Virus record (IMG/VR): IMGVR_UViG_3300049717_000030
Location: 1-39,779 of that record
DNA length: 39,779 nt
Strand: one strand, 5' to 3'
Source: a virus
Position numbers and translations under genes: made by a program. The notes below the pieces were generated by a model. That model searched no databases. It was not told the origin of the DNA and saw only the letters and a program-made list of their open reading frames with translations. Positions 1-7,254 of this stretch are shown in pieces; positions within the stretch are counted from its first letter, which is position 1; each line of letters starts with the position of its first letter.

Positions 1-474
1 GGTACATTATCAGGGCTTACAGAATTTGGCGTTATCACTATGGGGGCTACTGCATTTGTAGCGACAACAGCCGGATCGGCAGGTCAATATTTAGTATCTA
101 ATGCGACAAGCGCTCCAACATTTCAAACAGCTACTCCTCAATTAGTTGTCACCCCTGTTGCAGTTGCAACTCAGGCAATGACTTCTAATCACAAATATAT
201 AGCCAATGATGCTTCTTTAACCACATTCACCCTTCCAACAAGTTCTTCAGTTGGCGACATTATTCAAATTGTGGGTAGTGCGTTGAACACAAACGGATGG
301 AAAGTTACATACACAACAGGGCAAATCATTTGGGGGCCTGCAGGCTCTTCAACTGCTACTTCTGGAAACGCAGCTTCAGCAACGCTACCAGCACAAGCAA
401 TGAGTATTAGTTGCGTTGTGGCTAATACAACTTGGGTTATCACCGATAACAGCGGAACAATCACTTTAACATAA
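1..474 (+). CDS. tail fibre protein, C-terminal part (continues from 39200)
   Basis: This is the C-terminal half of a tail fibre gene whose start lies at 39200. Because the two window ends overlap by 127 bases, the frame joins exactly and gives a protein of 308 residues. Base 1 is a first codon position and the frame is open to the stop at 472-474. The sequence is rich in Thr, Ser, Ala, Gly and Val and contains the linker GQYLVSNATSAPTFQ, a motif typical of phage fibre stalks that also occurs in the fibre encoded at 1494. The C-terminal 100 residues look like a beta-rich receptor-facing domain. It begins the plus-strand fibre operon and is followed after 24 bases by a small Lys-rich gene. Fibre assignment is by composition and context; the exact receptor role is inferred. 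Confidence 0.8.
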   Translation, partial: GTLSGLTEFGVITMGATAFVATTAGSAGQYLVSNATSAPTFQTATPQLVVTPVAVATQAMTSNHKYIANDASLTTFTLPTSSSVGDIIQIVGSALNTNGWKVTYTTGQIIWGPAGSSTATSGNAASATLPAQAMSISCVVANTTWVITDNSGTITLT

Positions 475-498
475 ACAAAAACCAATAAGGACATGACC

Positions 499-606
499 AT
501 GAAAAAAGATATGAAAGAAAAGATGAAAGAAAAAGTAAAAGAAAAAATGTCTTCCAAAGGCTGTGGAATGGGCAAGAAAGAACCAATGGGTAAAAAAGGG
601 AAATAA
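499..606 (+). CDS. tiny Lys/Met-rich basic protein (35 aa)
   Basis: A 35-residue, extremely basic protein dominated by Lys, Met and Glu (MKKDMKEKMKEKVKEKM, then a GCGMGKKEPMGKKGK tail). I chose the ATG at 499 because the AAGGA at 487-491 lies 7 bases upstream; the in-frame ATG at 493 is too close to it. It sits between two virion genes in the fibre operon and ends one base before the next start. Short Lys-rich proteins like this accompany structural genes in other phages and may bind DNA or pack with it, but no family is recognisable. Confidence rests on the good ribosome site and snug spacing. Confidence 0.55.
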   Translation: MKKDMKEKMKEKVKEKMSSKGCGMGKKEPMGKKGK

Positions 607-607
607 C

Positions 608-949
608 ATGAGTTATTCTGGGCAAGTGCAATTTCAAACATTAACGGCCGTAGCTGCTTCAGCGATTACGACTGGCTATGTGGCAGTGGTTACACTTGCC
701 CACCCTACTATCGTGGCTCATATGAAGAATGGGACGAATGGTGATGTAGAACTCGGAATAGATGAAACGACCGCCAAATGGGGATTCCCTCCGCTTTCAG
801 GAGCCGCGTACGATATACGCACAAACGCCCCACAAAATGATGAATTGATGTTAGCAGCCAACACAACCATTTATATAAAATGGAATGGAAGTTCTCCAGG
901 AACGCCAACCGGTAATTTTTATCTCGAATTTATGCAGGTGACACAATGA
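608..949 (+). CDS. small virion/fibre-associated beta protein (113 aa)
   Basis: A 113-residue, beta-rich protein with repeated small and aromatic residues (TTIYIKWNGSSPGTPTGNFY near the C-terminus). Start chosen at 608, after an AAGGGA ribosome site 7 bases upstream. Its stop overlaps the next ATG (ATGA at 946-949), implying translational coupling with the 182-residue protein downstream. The acidic centre and the C-terminal strand pattern resemble small head- or tail-decoration proteins, but I do not recognise a family. The operon position, between two fibre genes, argues for a structural or fibre-adaptor role. Confidence 0.75.
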   Translation: MSYSGQVQFQTLTAVAASAITTGYVAVVTLAHPTIVAHMKNGTNGDVELGIDETTAKWGFPPLSGAAYDIRTNAPQNDELMLAANTTIYIKWNGSSPGTPTGNFYLEFMQVTQ

Positions 950-1494
950 GCCAGGCTTATGTTGGTGGAGTAACTGCTTCTGGTTTACCTCCAAGTGTTC
1001 CAACTTCTTTTGTGACAAATATCAACTCTCCAGCAATTCCAGCATCCAATGTTTTAGATGTTTTCGGTGGCAGTGTATCCACAAATAATAATAACGGCGT
1101 ACAGACTGACGGAAGCAATGGAAGTAATGTTTTAACGATTGAATTAACAAATAGAATTTTGGGAAGCGTCACCACCACAAACGCAACTCCAACTACGTTG
1201 GCCACTTTCGCTTTAGGTTCTACTCCCGCTGTCTATACATTTGATATTCAAATCGCGTCTTTTAACGAAACAGATGTGAATGGAGATGGCTATTTTATAA
1301 GCGGATCATCCAGGACAGATGGAACAACAGCGTATCTTTGTGGAACGCCTGACAAGATTGTCAATGAAGAATTTGGAGATACAGCGGACGCAAACATGAT
1401 TGTCAGTGGCAATAACGTGATTATCCAAGTCACGGGTATCGCGGGAAAAACTCACCATTGGCGAACATTAGCAACATATATTGAGGTGACATAA
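946..1494 (+). CDS. probable tail fibre/adhesin-like virion protein (182 aa)
   Basis: A 182-residue Thr/Asn/Ser/Gly-rich protein with the composition of a trimeric fibre or baseplate-attached adhesin. The first 65 residues are low-complexity and linker-like (SVSTNNNNGVQTDGSNGSN), followed by a more globular beta domain with DVNGDGY and HHWRTLATYIEVT. A GGTGA ribosome site precedes the ATG, which overlaps the previous stop; its own stop shares one base with the next start (TAATG at 1492-1496). The three genes 608, 946 and 1494 are therefore a coupled block. DVNGDGY is EF-hand-like and could bind calcium, but that is inference. No named family recognised. Confidence 0.75.
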   Translation: MSQAYVGGVTASGLPPSVPTSFVTNINSPAIPASNVLDVFGGSVSTNNNNGVQTDGSNGSNVLTIELTNRILGSVTTTNATPTTLATFALGSTPAVYTFDIQIASFNETDVNGDGYFISGSSRTDGTTAYLCGTPDKIVNEEFGDTADANMIVSGNNVIIQVTGIAGKTHHWRTLATYIEVT

Positions 1495-2882
1495 TGGCTG
1501 GTTTTACAAATGACGTTGTTTATGCAAAAAACGGCGATTTTTCCCAAGCTGCATCGGTGAAAGGTCAGCTATCAAATGGTTTATTGACAAACGGTCAAAT
1601 GTGGATTGGAACGACTACTCCGAACGTTGGAGGAACGAATATAAACGTTGGGACTATTACATCCCCCGATAGCAGCGTAACAATTGGTTATTCTTCTCCC
1701 AATATTACTTTGGAAGTAGCGGGTGGAACTTCAACAATCAAGACTATTACAGGAAATACTGGAGGAGCTGAATCGCCCGCGAGCGGCAACTTTAACTTTC
1801 TAACTGCAAATACTACAGTGAAATTTGCCGGAACATCCGCTACGGAAACTTTAGATTTTGGATTAACTAACCTATTTTTGGGAGATCCTGGGAGCAATCT
1901 TACAAGTGCAACATTTTCGACAGCGTATGGTCAACTTTCAGGTACATCATTAACCAGTGGTATTGCCAATTCATTTTACGGATATAAATCTGGTAACTCG
2001 ATTACTACGGCTGTAGGTTGTACTGCTATTGGCTTCGCTGCTCAATACCTAGGGGTATCAGGAAATTATAATACATCGTTGGGCTATGAAAGCTTGTATG
2101 GCGTTGTCAGCGGGACCAACAATATCGCTCTAGGATACCTTGCCGGGTCAATTTACGAAGGAGCATCCAGTTCAAATATCTCGATCGGTAATTCAGGGAT
2201 AAACACGACTGAATCCAATACTATACGCATAGGAACACAGGGTACGGGAGCGGGACAGCAGAACCGTAACTTTCAATCTGGTATTACAGGAGTTACTGTT
2301 TCAGCTTCAGCACCTGTCGCAGTTGATACAAATGGGCAATTGAGTAGCTTAGGATTTGGCACGGCTACACAAGTTTTGACTAGCAATGGCGCAGGCGTTA
2401 GCCCTACATGGCAAGCAGCTGGAAGTGGGGGATCATCTGTTTATTTTTCAGCTTATTTATCTTCTCCTAAAAGTAATGTAACAGGCGATGGCACACAATA
2501 TACAGTAATTTTTGACACAACTACTTCAAATTTTGGGTCAGCATATAATACAGGAACAGGAGTATTTACAGCCCCTTCAACGGGTTTTTATTCGTTTTCT
2601 TTTGATCTTTGTTATTTAAATTTTAATACAGGTCAAACAGAATTAATTTCAGCGTTTCAAGGTTCAGCTTTTGGATTTAGAACTAAACAATTGGATTGGA
2701 CCGTATCTCCTATTAATGGAACATTTATAGATAATGCTGCTACACAAATATATATGACATCCGGAGATACTTTATATGTTACAGCTCAAATGTCGGGAGG
2801 AAGCAAGTCTGTTGAATTGTATGGTCAAGCTCCCACAGGCTATGCAACAACCTGTTTATTTAGCGGATTTAAAGTGGCTTAA
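1494..2882 (+). CDS. tail fibre with YadA-like head repeats and C1q-like tip (462 aa)
   Basis: The largest fibre protein of the plus-strand cluster. Residues 171-250 carry tandem repeats of the YadA-head type (TAIGFAAQ, NTSLGYESL, NNIALGYLAG, then NTIRIGTQGTGAGQQ), which form left-handed beta-rolls in trimeric adhesins. Residues 287-310 are the stalk linker GTATQVLTSNGAGVSPTWQ. Residues 314-462 match the C1q/TNF-like jelly-roll pattern: FSAYLSS, GDGTQYTVIFD, GVFTAPSTGFYSFSFDLCYL, and a final strand ending CLFSGFKV. Such C1q-like tips occur on environmental phage fibres and are likely receptor-binding. Start at ATG 1494 follows GAGGTGA and overlaps the previous stop. Domain calls are from motif recognition, not a profile search. 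Confidence 0.82.
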   Translation: MAGFTNDVVYAKNGDFSQAASVKGQLSNGLLTNGQMWIGTTTPNVGGTNINVGTITSPDSSVTIGYSSPNITLEVAGGTSTIKTITGNTGGAESPASGNFNFLTANTTVKFAGTSATETLDFGLTNLFLGDPGSNLTSATFSTAYGQLSGTSLTSGIANSFYGYKSGNSITTAVGCTAIGFAAQYLGVSGNYNTSLGYESLYGVVSGTNNIALGYLAGSIYEGASSSNISIGNSGINTTESNTIRIGTQGTGAGQQNRNFQSGITGVTVSASAPVAVDTNGQLSSLGFGTATQVLTSNGAGVSPTWQAAGSGGSSVYFSAYLSSPKSNVTGDGTQYTVIFDTTTSNFGSAYNTGTGVFTAPSTGFYSFSFDLCYLNFNTGQTELISAFQGSAFGFRTKQLDWTVSPINGTFIDNAATQIYMTSGDTLYVTAQMSGGSKSVELYGQAPTGYATTCLFSGFKVA

Positions 2883-3085
2883 TCATATATTAATAATTTT
2901 AATTCATCGATATGATACATTAGTTTGTCATGGGTGGGTGATGGAATAAAATCACAAATATCCATCGCGATTTGATTTATCTCATAGATGTGAGTTTCCA
3001 TCATGAGCTGGTGCTTATGTTCGAAATTTTCTTTTCCATAAATAAGGAACGGTATAAAAAACAAACAGATTAAAAAATATTTCAT
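2879..3085 (-). CDS. small secreted protein with signal peptide (68 aa)
   Basis: A 68-residue protein on the strand opposite the fibre operon. The N-terminus is a textbook signal peptide: MKYF, a hydrophobic core LICLFFIPFLIYG, then a polar region rich in His, Met and Glu. Start chosen at 3085 because GAGG lies 5 bases upstream. An extended -10 element (TGG followed by TATATT on the minus strand, 3104-3109) is just upstream, so it may be transcribed alone. Its stop overlaps the convergent fibre stop by four bases. A lone exported protein among late genes could be a lysis accessory or a superinfection-exclusion factor; neither is demonstrated. Confidence 0.6.
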   Translation of the reverse strand: MKYFLICLFFIPFLIYGKENFEHKHQLMMETHIYEINQIAMDICDFIPSPTHDKLMYHIDELKLLIYD

Positions 3086-3111
3086 AAATCCTCTTTTTGG
3101 GAGAATATACC

Positions 3112-3252
3112 ATGCCCCTCGATAAATCCGGAAGCAAAAAATCAATCGGTAAAAATATTAAAATGGAAGAGAAAACAAAACCCAAGAAACAGGCAATTGC
3201 AATTTCTTTAGATGTAGCCAGAAAAGCTGGCGCTAAAATTCCGAAAAAATAA
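3112..3252 (+). CDS. small basic protein, DUF6496-like (46 aa)
   Basis: A 46-residue basic protein ending KKQAIAISLDVARKAGAKIP plus KK. That C-terminus matches the pattern of a family of short phage and bacterial proteins I recall as DUF6496, in which the sequence RKQAIAIGLSEARKAGAKVP is nearly invariant. GGGAG at 3099-3103 is a good ribosome site 8 bases before the ATG. It overlaps the upstream region of the divergent signal-peptide gene. Function is unknown; the charge suggests nucleic-acid contact. The next gene lies 62 bases downstream on the same strand. Confidence 0.65.
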   Translation: MPLDKSGSKKSIGKNIKMEEKTKPKKQAIAISLDVARKAGAKIPKK

Positions 3253-3314
3253 ATAGAAAAAAAACATGACTTGTTTTAATCTTTTTTGATTAACCCAAAA
3301 AAGGAGATTTTAAA

Positions 3315-3518
3315 ATGAATGTTAATAATAACTATAATCCGACACCATATTATAAACCAGAAGAACCAAAAGAACCAAAACAAAGAATGCATACAACTCA
3401 TATTCCTGGCTCAAAAGGAACTGCAGGATACACTAGAACACGCCCCGAAGAATGGGATGACGTAAGCCAAGATCCGATGGAGTGCGCAGAGTGTCCGGAC
3501 TGGTGTGCGATTCTGTGA
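3315..3518 (+). CDS. small Pro/Glu-rich hypothetical protein with C-terminal cysteines (67 aa)
   Basis: A 67-residue protein starting after an excellent AAAAGGAG site. The N-terminal third is low-complexity (NVNNNYNPTPYYKPEEPKEP), the middle holds basic residues with HTTHIPGSKGTAGYTR, and the C-terminus carries three Cys (CAECPDWC). The clustered cysteines could hold a metal or a disulfide. It is the last clear plus-strand gene of the fibre operon; a 10-bp perfect hairpin and a terminator-like structure follow. No family recognised. Confidence 0.65.
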   Translation: MNVNNNYNPTPYYKPEEPKEPKQRMHTTHIPGSKGTAGYTRTRPEEWDDVSQDPMECAECPDWCAIL

Positions 3519-3538
3519 GTCCGCTTAGACCGTATAAT

Positions 3539-3561
3539 AGAGAGAGAGTGACTCTCTCTCT
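3539..3561 (+). other. perfect 10-bp hairpin after the last fibre-operon gene
   Basis: AGAGAGAGAG at 3539-3548 pairs perfectly with CTCTCTCTCT at 3552-3561 around a TGA loop. No U-tract follows on either strand, so it is not an intrinsic terminator by itself. It lies 20 bases after the stop of the last plus-strand gene and may protect or mark the 3' end of the late fibre mRNA. The rest of 3519-3657 shows no convincing gene. Confidence 0.5.
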
Positions 3562-3657
3562 TGAAGAATATTTCGGGCAAAAAACGATTGATCGTATAAT
3601 ATTTTATTTTACAGAACTAATCAGTCGAATTGTGAATTGTGTTAAATATTTTTTTAA

Positions 3658-3864
3658 TCATACTGATTCACTATCAGATTTTTTGCACATTGCTATTTTC
3701 AGTGTATCTAAATCATATTTAATTTCTTGATACATTTTCGTTAGTTCTGCAATTTTTCCGAACTGACTTTTTCGACTTCTTTCGCAGTGTTTTTTGAGAT
3801 TTTCAAATTCTCTTTCGAGTCTATCTTGTTGTGGCTCAACGCCTAAATAAAGTTGTTTGTACAT
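3658..3864 (-). CDS. small coiled-coil hypothetical protein (68 aa)
   Basis: A 68-residue, highly charged and probably helical protein (EREFENLKKHCERSRKSQFG, then ELTKMYQEIKYDLDTLK) that should form a coiled coil. It starts at ATG 3864 but has no good ribosome site, so the start is uncertain. It is the last minus-strand gene of the recombination block, 77 bases beyond the exonuclease stop and across a terminator-like hairpin that reads on the opposite strand. No family recognised. Confidence 0.45.
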   Translation of the reverse strand: MYKQLYLGVEPQQDRLEREFENLKKHCERSRKSQFGKIAELTKMYQEIKYDLDTLKIAMCKKSDSESV

Positions 3865-3905
3865 TATGAATTTTTGTGTAGTATGGATTTATAACATTCT
3901 CCTGG

Positions 3906-3945
3906 GGATGGGGAGTTAGTCGTTTTTCTCCCCATCCATTTTTAA
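3906..3945 (+). terminator. intrinsic terminator of the fibre operon
   Basis: GGATGGGGAG (3906-3915) and CTCCCCATCC (3928-3937) form a perfect 10-bp stem with a 12-base loop, followed on the plus strand by ATTTTTAA. No T-run follows on the minus strand. It therefore most likely stops plus-strand transcripts from the fibre operon before they run antisense into the exonuclease gene. Confidence 0.6.
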
Positions 3946-4796
3946 TTAGTTGTGATGCGCCAGCTTATTGATGACTCTTTTCTGTAATCTTCAAGATCCG
4001 TCCCTTCTTTTATCGGTACTCTTGAATAATCCACTGCGCCTTTTCTCACGATCCTCGCTAGTCTTACGCCGGAACCCATCGAGTTCTTCTCTTGTGAAAG
4101 TAAAATTAATGTGTGTCGCAGTTCGCCTTCTCTCTTCTCTAAATATTTTAACTGTTTTGTAATCGATACCCATTCTTGCGCTGTCTCCGTCCAATTTTCA
4201 TCATCCCTATTTATATAGTCCCTGTCGGTTAATTTAGGCGCTATAAAGTCGTTCATGCACGAGTAGAACTCAAGTTCTTTCTCGCGCATTTTTGAAATAT
4301 ATTTCTCATCGCGATTTACTTTTATTAAAACATTATCATCATCGCTGCGATATGAGAAATAATATGCCATGTCATAGCCCGTGCAGTCAAGCTGATGTTG
4401 GATTTGTGGATAATATTTGTCCGGTACTCTGCCCGATATAGCTATGTCGTGATCCGCTTGCCCAGGGCGTTTGATCTCAACGATAACGTGTTGGATTTCA
4501 TTTATCCCATCCAGAGATGCCATCATAAACTCATGAATGGGATGAAAAACAACTTTGGGAGAAACGGGAATACCCGTTTGTACAATGAAGCACAACCTCG
4601 CTTCTTCTTCTCCAATGATTCCCCGTTTCATAGCCTCCGTTGCTGGACGGCCTTCAGATAGCCCTAATTTCTCGCACCAAAGCGAATAGGGTGTTGCCCA
4701 TGGTGATACACCCATAATGACCGGAGCATCGCTAGCGCCAATCTTTGTGCGTCTAAGAGCCAACCATTCATCTGTTTGTTGTATTAATGCGCTCAT
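3942..4796 (-). CDS. YqaJ-type recombination exonuclease (284 aa)
   Basis: A phage recombination nuclease of the YqaJ/lambda-exonuclease fold, which resects double-stranded ends for single-strand annealing. Family signatures are in order: the N-terminal WLALRRTKIGASDAP (residues 11-25), the helix GEEEAR (62-67), the metal-binding SLDG (94-97) and the catalytic VEIKRP (106-111, E107 and K109). The Tyr-rich segment YYPQIQHQLDCTG following the core is also typical. Length is slightly above the usual 200-250, owing to a charged C-terminal extension. It overlaps the preceding gene by ATGA and is co-transcribed with an SSB (5168-5917), the usual exonuclease/SSB pairing of phage recombination modules. 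No Redbeta or RecT-like annealing protein is visible nearby. Confidence 0.88.
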   Translation of the reverse strand: MSALIQQTDEWLALRRTKIGASDAPVIMGVSPWATPYSLWCEKLGLSEGRPATEAMKRGIIGEEEARLCFIVQTGIPVSPKVVFHPIHEFMMASLDGINEIQHVIVEIKRPGQADHDIAISGRVPDKYYPQIQHQLDCTGYDMAYYFSYRSDDDNVLIKVNRDEKYISKMREKELEFYSCMNDFIAPKLTDRDYINRDDENWTETAQEWVSITKQLKYLEKREGELRHTLILLSQEKNSMGSGVRLARIVRKGAVDYSRVPIKEGTDLEDYRKESSISWRITTN

Positions 4797-4975
4797 TCTG
4801 CTACCTCTTCTAACCGTAAAAGTTCTAATATTTTTTTAAATGCTTCTGGATGATAGATTTTTAATCTGATAAATACATTTGATAAAGCTTTATCCATCGC
4901 GTATTCTGTGCTACACCCTTCACATTTTTTGGCTATTTGATCCGCATATTTTCTCGCGTATTCCCAAGATTCCAT
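4793..4975 (-). CDS. small helical hypothetical protein (60 aa)
   Basis: A 60-residue, mainly helical protein (MESWEYARKYADQIAKKCEG start, LEEVAE end). I chose ATG 4975 because AAGGGA lies upstream at good spacing; an upstream in-frame extension lacks a site. It lies between the SSB-linked gene and the exonuclease, overlapping the latter by ATGA. Two Cys in CEGC might bind metal. The recombination context is suggestive only; no family recognised. Confidence 0.6.
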   Translation of the reverse strand: MESWEYARKYADQIAKKCEGCSTEYAMDKALSNVFIRLKIYHPEAFKKILELLRLEEVAE

Positions 4976-4976
4976 T

Positions 4977-5168
4977 TTATTTCCCTTCTCTAATTCTACG
5001 TAATTGACCTTCACAACATTTCACAGTCGTTTCGAGATAATCTTTTTCGATCCTCAAATCTCTAACCATGTTCGATAAAATCTGTATCGTTAAAGCCGGG
5101 GCATTATCCCCGGCCATTTCTAGCCATTCACCAAATCGTTCTTGAACTTCATGAAGAATTTGATTCAT
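4977..5168 (-). CDS. small coiled-coil protein next to SSB (63 aa)
   Basis: A 63-residue helical protein (VQERFGEWLEMAGDNAP, then DLRIEKDYLETTVKCCEGQL). Its ATG overlaps the SSB stop (TAATG), so it is translationally coupled to the SSB. The C-terminal heptad-like pattern suggests dimerisation. No named family; a role as an SSB or exonuclease partner is inferred from position only. Confidence 0.65.
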   Translation of the reverse strand: MNQILHEVQERFGEWLEMAGDNAPALTIQILSNMVRDLRIEKDYLETTVKCCEGQLRRIREGK

Positions 5169-5917
5169 TAAGCCACCGCAAAAATATCTTGATTTGTGGC
5201 GCGATATTCATCGCGTTTCGATTTGACAGCTTGTTTGATGCGTTCAAACATCGACAGCGGCACATCTTCAATTTTTTTAATGGACTTCGGAAGTTTGGCT
5301 AGTGTCAACAATAATGATTTTTGATATTCCGGATCACATTCATCAAACATTTCTTTTAATTCAGAGATGTTTTCAAAACTTACACTTGGATTTATGGTTT
5401 CGTTTGTCGCCATTTCCGTATATTCATTCCACTCTTTTGAAAACGGATCGGCATTAGCAAACAAGGCATTCAAATTGCAACGTCTTTCATTAAAAGCATC
5501 TATAATATCTTGAGAAACTGGCTTGTGTGGAACAGGATTCAATGCATATTCCGTATCCACTCCCTCTCCGGATTTCATGATTTTAATATCATATCCGAAT
5601 GGTGCTCCCCAGTCCGCATCTTTACAAAGCGATTCAATGCTTTTTCGGATCGTCGCTTGTGTGATCTGCATGATCTGAATTTCATTTTCATTGTAATTGA
5701 AAACAACAAACGCCCAGAAATGCCTGACTGGTTTTTTTGCATCATATGACTTCGCTGGCTTCTCATTCATCGTGTAACGCACTGGTTTCTTTTCATGCCA
5801 GTCCTCCCATCCGAGAATGGGTTTGGATAAGATGCGGATCCGGTTCTCGCCTTCTTGCAGCTTTGTGTAATAGCTTGTGGATTTTGGTGCTGTGTAATCT
5901 TCTGGTAAAAAACTCAT
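5168..5917 (-). CDS. single-stranded DNA-binding protein (249 aa)
   Basis: A phage SSB of the kind found in T4-gp32-like and crAss-like lineages. The diagnostic N-terminal block is KLQEGENRIRILSKPILGWE (residues 19-38), followed by KPVRHFWAFVVFNYNENEIQ, ITQATIRKSIESL, a DWGAPFGYDIKI strand, and GEGVDTEYALNP. These are the OB-fold strands that bind single-stranded DNA in replication and recombination. The C-terminal half is helical; it ends NQDIFAVA and lacks the acidic tail of cellular SSBs. The start has a strong AAGGAGCC site. It heads the group containing the YqaJ exonuclease. Family assignment is by remembered pattern, so some doubt remains. Confidence 0.75.
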   Translation of the reverse strand: MSFLPEDYTAPKSTSYYTKLQEGENRIRILSKPILGWEDWHEKKPVRYTMNEKPAKSYDAKKPVRHFWAFVVFNYNENEIQIMQITQATIRKSIESLCKDADWGAPFGYDIKIMKSGEGVDTEYALNPVPHKPVSQDIIDAFNERRCNLNALFANADPFSKEWNEYTEMATNETINPSVSFENISELKEMFDECDPEYQKSLLLTLAKLPKSIKKIEDVPLSMFERIKQAVKSKRDEYRATNQDIFAVA

Positions 5918-5937
5918 TTTATGGCTCCTTGTTTGTG

Positions 5938-6243
5938 TTATTGTGTTAATTGTGTAAGATACTGATTGTTAAATATTTGCCATTCTTGTATGAGCGGCAC
6001 AATAATTGATTTTTGTTCTTTTCTTTGAATTTGTATTTCATCACCCATTTTCACATTCAAATAATGACACAGCTCTTCTAGCTGCCATTCAAATTCGTTT
6101 ATGTCTAATGGTTTCTTTGAATATAACATACCAACGATTGATTCAAGAAATTCTTTTGCTTGACACAATACGTTTTCTTTTCCACTACACGATTTGCATT
6201 CATATTCGTCATGCATATCGTCAAATTCATAATCTTCGTACAT
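5938..6243 (-). CDS. acidic hypothetical protein with Cys pairs (101 aa)
   Basis: A 101-residue protein, very acidic at the N-terminus (MYEDYEFDDMHDEYECKSCS) with C-x2-C and a third Cys at LCQAKEF, suggesting a small metal site. The rest is helical (INEFEWQLEELCHYLNVKMG). It lies 20 bases upstream of the SSB in the same minus-strand unit. No family recognised. Acidic early proteins next to SSB genes sometimes act as DNA mimics or host-enzyme inhibitors, but nothing specific supports that here. Confidence 0.6.
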   Translation of the reverse strand: MYEDYEFDDMHDEYECKSCSGKENVLCQAKEFLESIVGMLYSKKPLDINEFEWQLEELCHYLNVKMGDEIQIQRKEQKSIIVPLIQEWQIFNNQYLTQLTQ

Positions 6244-6284
6244 CTTTATGGCTCTTTTTTTGTGTTATTTGTGTGTTATTGTTT

Positions 6285-6641
6285 TTATATTTTAAATGGA
6301 AATGTTGTCAAATTTTCAAAGTTTTCTTTTTGTTCTTCGCTTAACATTGCATATTCCCAAACTTTAATCGCCCTATTCAAATTTTTATTTATATACTTTT
6401 TATATCTTTTCCATCCGTAAAATGCTGCATTATGTGACATAAATTCGATGTCTAATTTTTTCATAATTGTTTTTATCATGATTAAATCTGCTTGAGCTTC
6501 GAAAGATTGAGCTTGCCCGCTCTTGCAATAATCTTCATAACTTTGAATAGTCTCTCTTAATAAGTTTTCGTAATATTGTTTTATTTCTTGTTTTTTCATT
6601 TTGTTTCCTGTTTTTTTATTTACTAGTCTGTCGTGTCTCAT
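6285..6641 (-). CDS. helical hypothetical protein (118 aa)
   Basis: A 118-residue Lys-, Tyr- and Glu-rich helical protein. Two in-frame starts each have a ribosome site: ATG 6641 (AGGAAAA) and ATG 6599 (AGGAAAC), so an 104-residue form beginning MKKQEIKQYYENLL may also be made. Motifs such as FYGWKRYKKYINKNLNRAI give no family match. It is the second gene of the leftward unit driven from about 7080. Confidence 0.6.
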   Translation of the reverse strand: MRHDRLVNKKTGNKMKKQEIKQYYENLLRETIQSYEDYCKSGQAQSFEAQADLIMIKTIMKKLDIEFMSHNAAFYGWKRYKKYINKNLNRAIKVWEYAMLSEEQKENFENLTTFPFKI

Positions 6642-6696
6642 TTTACTTTTCCTATTGTTGGCGTTAACTGACTGCTCGGCAGTGTATTTATAATAT

Positions 6697-6981
6697 TTAT
6701 TTACACTTCACATCGTTTATCGCCCCATTTTTTTTACAAGTAGCTAACCACTTAAAAGGACTGTTTTTCTCTCTTCGTAATTTGTCACGAAGAATTTTCA
6801 GTTTATCAAAACAATCTTCTTTCGTGATGTCATAATCCCACATAATATCCCCATTTAGATTTTCGAAAGTGTATCCAGCATCTTGGTAAACATGCCGAAT
6901 CAACAATGCAAAGTTTTCGATTTGTTCATCTGTTGCATTCGCTATTGCGTTTGCGCCGATTAATGATTTCCAGTTTTTCAT
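6697..6981 (-). CDS. first gene of leftward early unit, hypothetical (94 aa)
   Basis: A 94-residue protein beginning MKNWKSLIGANAIANATDEQ, with a mid-section DVYQDAG-like helix and a basic C-terminus containing two Cys. ATG 6981 follows an AAGGAA site. It is the first gene downstream of the best minus-strand promoter in the control region (7084-7113), with a leader of about 95 bases. First genes of phage early units are often host-takeover factors; that is context, not evidence of function. Confidence 0.65.
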   Translation of the reverse strand: MKNWKSLIGANAIANATDEQIENFALLIRHVYQDAGYTFENLNGDIMWDYDITKEDCFDKLKILRDKLRREKNSPFKWLATCKKNGAINDVKCK

Positions 6982-7083
6982 TTTATTTCCTTGTGTTGTT
7001 TGTTGTTTTTGTTTTCATCTCTGCCGCTCAACCTGCTAAGCTCGATTGTCTTAGTCACCAGGGAGACTTGCTTTGATAACATC

Positions 7084-7113
7084 AATATATCATGAACACA
7101 TCATTTAATGCAA
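7084..7113 (-). promoter_or_regulatory. sigma70-type promoter of the leftward early unit
   Basis: On the minus strand TTGCAT (7113-7108) and TATATT (7089-7084) are separated by 18 bases, with transcription expected from about 7077. The -10 overlaps ATCAATATATCATG (7081-7094), which resembles the operator-like repeats at 21253-21288. The -35 abuts an AGCGAT copy. Confidence 0.55.
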
Positions 7114-7214
7114 GCGATTTCTGAAAATAAATAAAAATCGTATCCTCACAGCTATTTGAGAGAAAAAAAAGAAAATCTTTGCGAAAATTTATAGAAGGGG
7201 ATTATTGTAATTGA

Positions 7215-7254
7215 ATAAAACAAAAAGGGCTGGCAAGGAGCCATCCCGCCAGCC
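7215..7254 (-). terminator. intrinsic terminator, minus strand
   Basis: GGCTGGC (7228-7234) and GCCAGCC (7248-7254) form a perfect GC-rich 7-bp stem with a 13-base loop. On the minus strand the stem is followed by CTTTTTGTTTTATT, a clear U-tract. It ends the candidate small RNA that starts near 7379. Confidence 0.7.

Noticed and set aside
1-127. Biological terminal direct repeat
   Set aside because: An exact 127-base repeat inside a fibre gene, equal to a common assembler k value, is better explained as overlap of a circular contig.
264-641. Minus-strand open frame of 125 codons in the fibre operon
   Set aside because: Shadow of the plus-strand fibre gene and the Lys-rich gene; no ribosome site and an improbable Phe-rich composition.
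3482-3730. Plus-strand open frame of 82 codons
   Set aside because: It begins with GTG inside the previous gene, has no ribosome site, contains the 10-bp hairpin and overlaps the minus-strand gene at 3658.
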